Below are positions 50,091 through 54,128 of a stretch of DNA of 54,128 nt, piece after piece. Each line of letters begins with the position of its first letter. Within the stretch, counting starts at the first letter, position 1. Made by a program: the position numbers and the translations under genes. This DNA comes from Roseateles sp. (GTDB lineage: Bacteria > Pseudomonadota > Gammaproteobacteria > Burkholderiales > Burkholderiaceae_C), in NCBI GenBank assembly GCA_015657635.1, contig JACDQM010000074.1, positions 1 through 54,128 on the forward strand, read 5' to 3'. Under the pieces are notes generated by a model. The model saw nothing but the letters and a program-made list of their open reading frames with translations, searched no databases and was not told where the DNA came from.

Positions 50091-50888
50091 ATGCCGCCCG
50101 AACACCCCGAGACGAACAGCACCGACCGCGGCCCGCGCGGCATCCAAAGCGTGGAAGTCGGCGGCCAGTTGCTGATCGCACTGGCCCAGCATGGCCGGCC
50201 CTTGCCGCTCAAGGAACTGGCCACCGCAGCCGGGATGCCGGCGGCCAAGGCCCACCCCTATCTGGTCAGCTTTATCAAGCTCGGCCTGGTGGAGCAAGAA
50301 AATGGCGGGGGGCACTACGGCCTCGGGCCGCTGGCGCTACAGCTCGGTCTGATCAGCCTGCAGCAGTACGACCCGGTGCGACTGGCAACGCCGCGCACCG
50401 AGGAGCTGGCGCTGCAACTTGGCCACACCGTCGCCATTGCGGTGTGGGGCAACCGGGGGCCGACCATCGTGCGCGTGGCCGAGGCGCCCTCCCCTGTGCA
50501 CATCAGCATGCGGCATGGCGTGGTCATGAGCCTGCGCGGCACGGCGTCAGGCCGGCTCTTTGCCGCCCACCGCCCGCGCGCGGAGTTGCTGGCGGCACTG
50601 CAGGCGGAAGCCCTGCTGGACGGCGGCGACGCGCGCGTCAGCGCTGACTTCGAACAGGTGCTGGCCCAGGCCAGACAGCAGGGTCTCGCCAGTTCACGTG
50701 ACGGCGTCGTTCAAGGCGTCAGCGCCTTGGCGGCGCCGGTGTTTGACGAGCAGGGTCGGATGGTGCTGAGCCTGACCGCCATAGGCCCAAGCGGCAGCTT
50801 TGACGCCAGCCTAGACGGCGACACGGCGCTGACGCTGAAAAGAACAGGCCAGGAACTATCGCGCCAACTGGGGTGGCGCGAGCGCTAG
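50091..50888 (+). CDS. IclR family transcriptional regulator
   Basis: 265 residues, start ATG 50091 (MPPEHPETNSTDRGPRGIQS). Winged helix-turn-helix at about 18-80 (LKELATAAGMPAAKAHPYLVSF), then the effector-binding domain with SMRHGVVMSLRGTASGRLF near residue 142 and GLASSRDGVVQGVSALAAPV. Divergent from the aromatic-type operon, so it is the probable regulator of it. Its stop abuts the stop of the convergent FeeM-like gene with no base between. Confidence 0.92.
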   Translation: MPPEHPETNSTDRGPRGIQSVEVGGQLLIALAQHGRPLPLKELATAAGMPAAKAHPYLVSFIKLGLVEQENGGGHYGLGPLALQLGLISLQQYDPVRLATPRTEELALQLGHTVAIAVWGNRGPTIVRVAEAPSPVHISMRHGVVMSLRGTASGRLFAAHRPRAELLAALQAEALLDGGDARVSADFEQVLAQARQQGLASSRDGVVQGVSALAAPVFDEQGRMVLSLTAIGPSGSFDASLDGDTALTLKRTGQELSRQLGWRER

Positions 50889-51620
50889 TCAGGCCGCTTG
50901 CAGGGCCTGCGCCTCCAGCTGCGAGTACAGCTTGTCGAGCAGGCCGGCTTGCTCGTCGGGGCCGAAGAAATGCGGATAGAGCGAGCGCGTCAGGCCCGCG
51001 TTTCGGGCACCACCCAGGCTGTCGATCTGCTGTTGCGCATAGGCCAAATCCAGGCACATCAGCACGGCCGGCGCCTGCACCCGGGGGTTCATGCGCTGCT
51101 CGCTGGCAACCGTGAAACCGAGCATGCGCCGGTAGTAGGCGACATGGCGCGGATTGACTTCGATCACCAGCAACTCGACTTCGTTGACCCGATGGGCGTA
51201 GAGGTGCGCGGCATGGAACAAGCCAGCCAGCACATTCACCGAGGTGATGCCATGCTCAAGCGCCAATTGCGTGAACTCGCACAGTCTCAGCCCCTGGGCG
51301 CGCAGCCCCTGCATCTCTTCCGGGAAAACCTCGTCGGCCTTCAAGCCCTGTTCCGAATCCAGGCGCACGCCCAAGGTGCCCAGCGTCCCGCCGGCACTGC
51401 TGGCGCTCAGGGTCAGCAACTGGGGTTCGGTCGCCGAGGACCAGGGCATGCGCAGGTAACCGCGCTGCGCGTAGCGTTGAATCACCAGGCGCTGAGCCAT
51501 CTCGCTCAAGGAGCCCGAGCGGGTGGCATGGATGGTGAACCCGCCGTCCAGCGAAGAGGCCAGCGCGCTCATGGGCAACGCAGCGGACTGCGGCACTTGA
51601 TGAAGGCTGTTGCTATGCAC
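50889..51620 (-). CDS. N-acyl amino acid synthase FeeM-like acyltransferase
   Basis: 243 residues. GNAT-like fold: LEHGITSVNVLAG followed by HLYAHRVNEVELLVIEVNPRHVAYYRRMLGF is the FeeM/acyl-homoserine-lactone-synthase-like core, which takes an acyl chain from acyl-ACP. The start is the GTG at 51620 or an ATG at 51572; neither has a clear Shine-Dalgarno. No acyl carrier protein or lipid exporter is adjacent. The product, if any, could be an acyl amino acid. Confidence 0.62.
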   Translation of the reverse strand: MHSNSLHQVPQSAALPMSALASSLDGGFTIHATRSGSLSEMAQRLVIQRYAQRGYLRMPWSSATEPQLLTLSASSAGGTLGTLGVRLDSEQGLKADEVFPEEMQGLRAQGLRLCEFTQLALEHGITSVNVLAGLFHAAHLYAHRVNEVELLVIEVNPRHVAYYRRMLGFTVASEQRMNPRVQAPAVLMCLDLAYAQQQIDSLGGARNAGLTRSLYPHFFGPDEQAGLLDKLYSQLEAQALQAA

Positions 51621-51781
51621 GAAGGGCCCAATCTGTGAAATCGTTGGCGGGAGTCTAGCCGGCTATATCGGCGGATTCGTGGCCAAACTGTAACGACTTG
51701 CTATTACATACTTCATGTCTTGCAGCAAGCCCCATCTCTGGGGCCTCTCCCGCACCCAAGGGACCGGTCGAGCGACGCAGC

Positions 51782-53173
51782 TCATAACGCTTCCGGCATG
51801 GCGGCCCGCAAGGCCTGAAGCTCGTTGCCAGCCTGGCTCAGGGCCTGCGCCACCCGCCCGTCAGCATGCTGGGCCGCAGCGTGCGGGTCGAACACCGCCT
51901 CCAGGCTGGCCGCGGAGATCGCCGAAGCCAAAACGGCGTCGCCTTGGAGCAACTCGCGGGCCAGTTGCCGCAAAGGCCGGCCCTGTGTCCTGACCTGCTG
52001 GCACATCTGCTCGACACAGCTCAGCGCCGGCCCACGCCCCATCGACGCGGCAAGCAGAAGCACCAGGGCTTCGGCGCAGACCAGATCCAGCTGCCGATCG
52101 ATGTTCTGCAGCATGCGCGCCGGGTTGACCCGCAGCGGCAAGGCCAGCGCCAAGGCCTGCAGGCCGCTGTGGCAGCACTGCAGCAGGCCGGCAAACTCCG
52201 CCTGCTCGGCCTGCCAGCCCCCCAGCCCACGTTCATGCTCCTGGTTCATGCAGGCCAGCAGCCCGGCCACGCGCTGCGGCGCGCGCTTGGCAGCCGCAAG
52301 CGCCAGCAGGCAGGCCACCGGATTGTCCTTGCTCGCATAACCGCAGGGGCCGCTGCGGCCAGGCGCCAGAGGCTCTCTGATCTCGCCCACCTCGGCCTGG
52401 CTCAGCAAGGCCAGATCACCGGCGTACTTGCCCAGCACGCCGCACAGAATGCCGATCTCCGCCCCCAGCCGCACCCAGCGGTCGCGCTGAACCTGCCAGG
52501 GTGCATCCGGCAGACGCAGGCCCAGCTCACGCGCCAACTCAGCGGCCACGGCATCCGCCTGCTCGCCCAGAGCGGCTTGCGTGCCGACCAGCCCGCCGAA
52601 CTGAAGCAGCACCGCTTCGGCGGCCTGCTCGCGCAGACTGCGCACACAGCGCAGCAGCGGCGCCAGCCAGCCCATGGCCTTGAAGCGCAGGCTGGTGACT
52701 TGCGCAGGCTGCATCAGTGTGCGCGCCAACATCGGCATCGCCGGCGACGCTTCGGCCAAGGCCAGCAAGCCCTCGCACAGGCGCAGCAGATCGGCATCAA
52801 TCAGGCGCAGCGCACGCTGTGTCTGCAGGGCCAGCGCCGAATCCAGCACGTCTTGGCCGGTCGAGCCCCAATGCACAAAGCCGGCCGCAACCGGATCGAA
52901 CAAGGCCACCGTCTCGGTCAGCTTGTCGATCACCGGCAAGGCCAGGCTGCCGGCACGCGCGCTGGCGCCGACCAGGGCCGTCACGTCATAGAGCTCGGCC
53001 CGGCACAGGCTGCTGATGGCCTGCGCGGCGGCAGTCGGAATCACGCCCGCCCGCGCCTGCGCCCGCGCCAGCGCGGCCTCGAAGTCCATCATGGCCTGCA
53101 CCATGCCCCGCTCATCGAGCAAGGCGGCCATCTCAGGCGTGGACAGGAAGCCCTCGAAAACAGGCTGAGCCAT
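51782..53173 (-). CDS. pcaB: 3-Carboxy-cis,cis-muconate cycloisomerase-like lyase (PcaB-like)
   Basis: 463 residues from ATG 53173 with AAGGAAGG 5 bases upstream. Fumarase/aspartase superfamily: region 1 is HWGSTGQDVLD (101-111), region 2 is RTLMQPAQVTSLRF (151-164), and QAEVGEIREPLAPG leads into region 3. Region 3 is unusual: PGRSGPCGYASKDNP (271-285) where the family has a Gly-Ser-Ser-x-Met-Pro-x-Lys-x-Asn-Pro loop, so the usual catalytic Ser is replaced (Cys277 in its place) while Lys and Asn-Pro stay. MNQEHERGLGGWQAE after it is typical of PcaB. It may therefore be a divergent cycloisomerase or a lyase with another substrate. Confidence 0.72.
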   Translation of the reverse strand: MAQPVFEGFLSTPEMAALLDERGMVQAMMDFEAALARAQARAGVIPTAAAQAISSLCRAELYDVTALVGASARAGSLALPVIDKLTETVALFDPVAAGFVHWGSTGQDVLDSALALQTQRALRLIDADLLRLCEGLLALAEASPAMPMLARTLMQPAQVTSLRFKAMGWLAPLLRCVRSLREQAAEAVLLQFGGLVGTQAALGEQADAVAAELARELGLRLPDAPWQVQRDRWVRLGAEIGILCGVLGKYAGDLALLSQAEVGEIREPLAPGRSGPCGYASKDNPVACLLALAAAKRAPQRVAGLLACMNQEHERGLGGWQAEQAEFAGLLQCCHSGLQALALALPLRVNPARMLQNIDRQLDLVCAEALVLLLAASMGRGPALSCVEQMCQQVRTQGRPLRQLARELLQGDAVLASAISAASLEAVFDPHAAAQHADGRVAQALSQAGNELQALRAAMPEAL

Positions 53174-53240
53174 CACGGCCTTCCTTCAGGGAGCAGGAGT
53201 GGCTGCCCGCGCGACGCAGGCAGCCGCGCACGTTGCCAGA

Positions 53241-53978
53241 TCAGGCCGCGCGGTGCAGTTGCGCCAGGCGCCCCATATTGCCCATCGAGACGCGGTGCAT
53301 CTCCAGCAAGGCCAACAGGCCGCTGCGGTGCAGCTGCACCACCTGGTCGTCGGGCAGTTCGGCGAGTTTCTGCTCGTTGACAGCCAGGAAGCCGTCCACA
53401 TCGATCTTCTCGCCATCCGGCAAGGTGGCTTCGAAGCGCATGTCCTGCAGCAGGTCCAGCGCCGCCAGCTGCTCGCAGACCATGCGGGTGCGGTCGGCCT
53501 CGCGCTCGAAGTTCTCCAGGAAGGTCTTGGCGTTCATGATGAACTCGCTGGGCTGTCCATCGGCCTCGAACAGCGGCATGCCCTCGCTGGTCGAGAAGCC
53601 GCGCCAGTCGGCATCGAAGCAGACCGCGATTTCGTTCTCGCTGATACGCGCCATCGCGAAAGGATAACGGCGCAGATACGCAGGCATGTAGTTGCCGGTC
53701 CACTGCCCGTCCTTGACGAACAGATTGCTGCCCGGCTTCAGGCCCAGCACAGCCAAGGGTGCGATGGCCTGGGGCGTGCCGTCGGTGGGCGCATCGCCCA
53801 CGCGCACGAACACCAGCGGAAACTCCTTGCAGGCATCGGCAAACTCGACCGCCGTCAGAAACAGCGAGTTCAAGTTTTCGACCCGCTCCAGGGTCGACAG
53901 TTCGGTCTGCAGACGCAGATGCTTGTGCTGCTCACGGTCCAGCGGCACCAGATTGCCGTACAGCGGGGGATTGCTCAT
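53241..53978 (-). CDS. SapC family protein
   Basis: 245 residues, start ATG 53978 (MSNPPLYGNLVPLDREQHKH), overlapping the upstream stop (ATGA). The SapC-type core contains FVRVGDAPTDGTPQAIAPLAVLGL near residue 56 and RYPFAMA near 105. The family occurs in proteobacteria, sometimes near TonB receptors or surface-layer genes; its function is poorly known. It lies 67 bases upstream of the PcaB-like gene. Confidence 0.88.
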   Translation of the reverse strand: MSNPPLYGNLVPLDREQHKHLRLQTELSTLERVENLNSLFLTAVEFADACKEFPLVFVRVGDAPTDGTPQAIAPLAVLGLKPGSNLFVKDGQWTGNYMPAYLRRYPFAMARISENEIAVCFDADWRGFSTSEGMPLFEADGQPSEFIMNAKTFLENFEREADRTRMVCEQLAALDLLQDMRFEATLPDGEKIDVDGFLAVNEQKLAELPDDQVVQLHRSGLLALLEMHRVSMGNMGRLAQLHRAA

Positions 53979-54128
53979 TCCTTCTCTCCTTCGACAGCCA
54001 GTCGCGTGACCAGCACTTTGTCCACACGCTTGCCGTCCAGGTCGATGACCTCGAAACGCCAAGCATCCCATTCCACCGCATCCGTCGTGCGCGGCAGTCG
54101 TCCCAGCAGCAGCATGATCATGCCGGCC
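53975..54128 (-). CDS. C-terminus of a CorC/HlyC-type (CBS-domain) transporter-associated protein, cut by the window edge
   Basis: The last 51 codons of a frame entering from beyond 54128. GRLPRTTDAVEWDAWRFEV and IDLDGKRVDKVLVTR match the CorC_HlyC C-terminal domain found after CBS domains in membrane hemolysin-like/magnesium-cobalt efflux proteins. Its stop overlaps the SapC start (TGA in ATGA), so they are coupled. Confidence 0.75.
   Translation of the reverse strand, partial: AGMIMLLLGRLPRTTDAVEWDAWRFEVIDLDGKRVDKVLVTRLAVEGEKE

Noticed and set aside
51690..51745. Inverted CTTGCT…AGCAAG and GCCCC…GGGGC between the FeeM-like and PcaB-like genes
   Set aside because: Short stems, no T tract and no clear symmetry centre; too weak to call an operator or terminator.
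51866..53380. 504-codon plus-strand frame opposite the PcaB-like gene
   Set aside because: Antisense shadow with Gln/His/Arg bias and no family resemblance.

Overview
The window is about 54 kb of a GC-rich chromosome with conserved housekeeping synteny. Protein signatures (tRNA-Leu–tig–clpP–clpX–lon, nadE–glnB, a sigma factor–DUF3619–DUF3106–RDD operon, hpnCDE, an H+-pumping pyrophosphatase, pobA and a pcaB-like gene) point to a betaproteobacterium of the order Burkholderiales, probably near the Comamonadaceae or the Rubrivivax/Leptothrix/Roseateles group. I see no insertion sequence, prophage, CRISPR array or rRNA.

Layout. 1-5.5 kb (minus): a truncated amidohydrolase, then an operon etfB–etfA–acyl-CoA dehydrogenase–nitronate-monooxygenase-like oxidoreductase, with a perfect 24-bp palindrome upstream. 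5.6-8.4 kb: murI, an MFS permease and five tRNAs (Leu-TAA, Gly-GCC x3, Cys-GCA) with factor-independent terminators. 8.5-14.6 kb (minus): tRNA-Leu(TAG), tig, clpP, clpX, lon. 14.7-19.1 kb (minus): an RND efflux pump operon whose promoter carries a TetR-type operator. 19.2-22.2 kb (plus): hpnCDE for squalene synthesis. 22.2-24.1 kb: an IclR regulator and a PbpG-like endopeptidase. 24.3-30.5 kb (minus): ilvI–ilvH–ilvC, pssA and leuA; leuA is preceded by a Leu-rich leader peptide and an attenuator. 30.8-33.5 kb (plus): ECF-type sigma factor, DUF3619, DUF3106, RDD protein and diacylglycerol kinase, three of the four junctions being overlaps or near-contacts. 33.6-36.0 kb (minus): nadE–glnB. 36.1-40.4 kb: a FemAB-like acyltransferase, then soluble and membrane pyrophosphatases facing away from each other. 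40.5-45.2 kb: a J-domain-like protein, pobA with a divergent AraC regulator, a VanZ-like protein, DUF427 and an unrecognised exported protein. 45.2-50.9 kb: a minus-strand operon (MBL hydrolase, VOC protein, FAD monooxygenase, DUF2783, fumarylacetoacetase-type hydrolase) divergent from an IclR regulator; this looks like an aromatic-catabolic module and is the best candidate for an undescribed pathway. 50.9-54.1 kb (minus): a FeeM-like acyltransferase, a pcaB-like lyase with an altered signature loop, a SapC protein and the C-terminus of a CorC/HlyC-type protein.

Five conserved genes (acd, etfA, hpnD, hpnE, glnB) are interrupted by single-base changes in short G/C runs. Each is otherwise intact and conserved on both sides of the break, so I read these mainly as sequence errors rather than real decay. 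Starts were chosen from ribosome-binding sites and family length; no homology search or folding program was run, so family names rest on recognised motifs.
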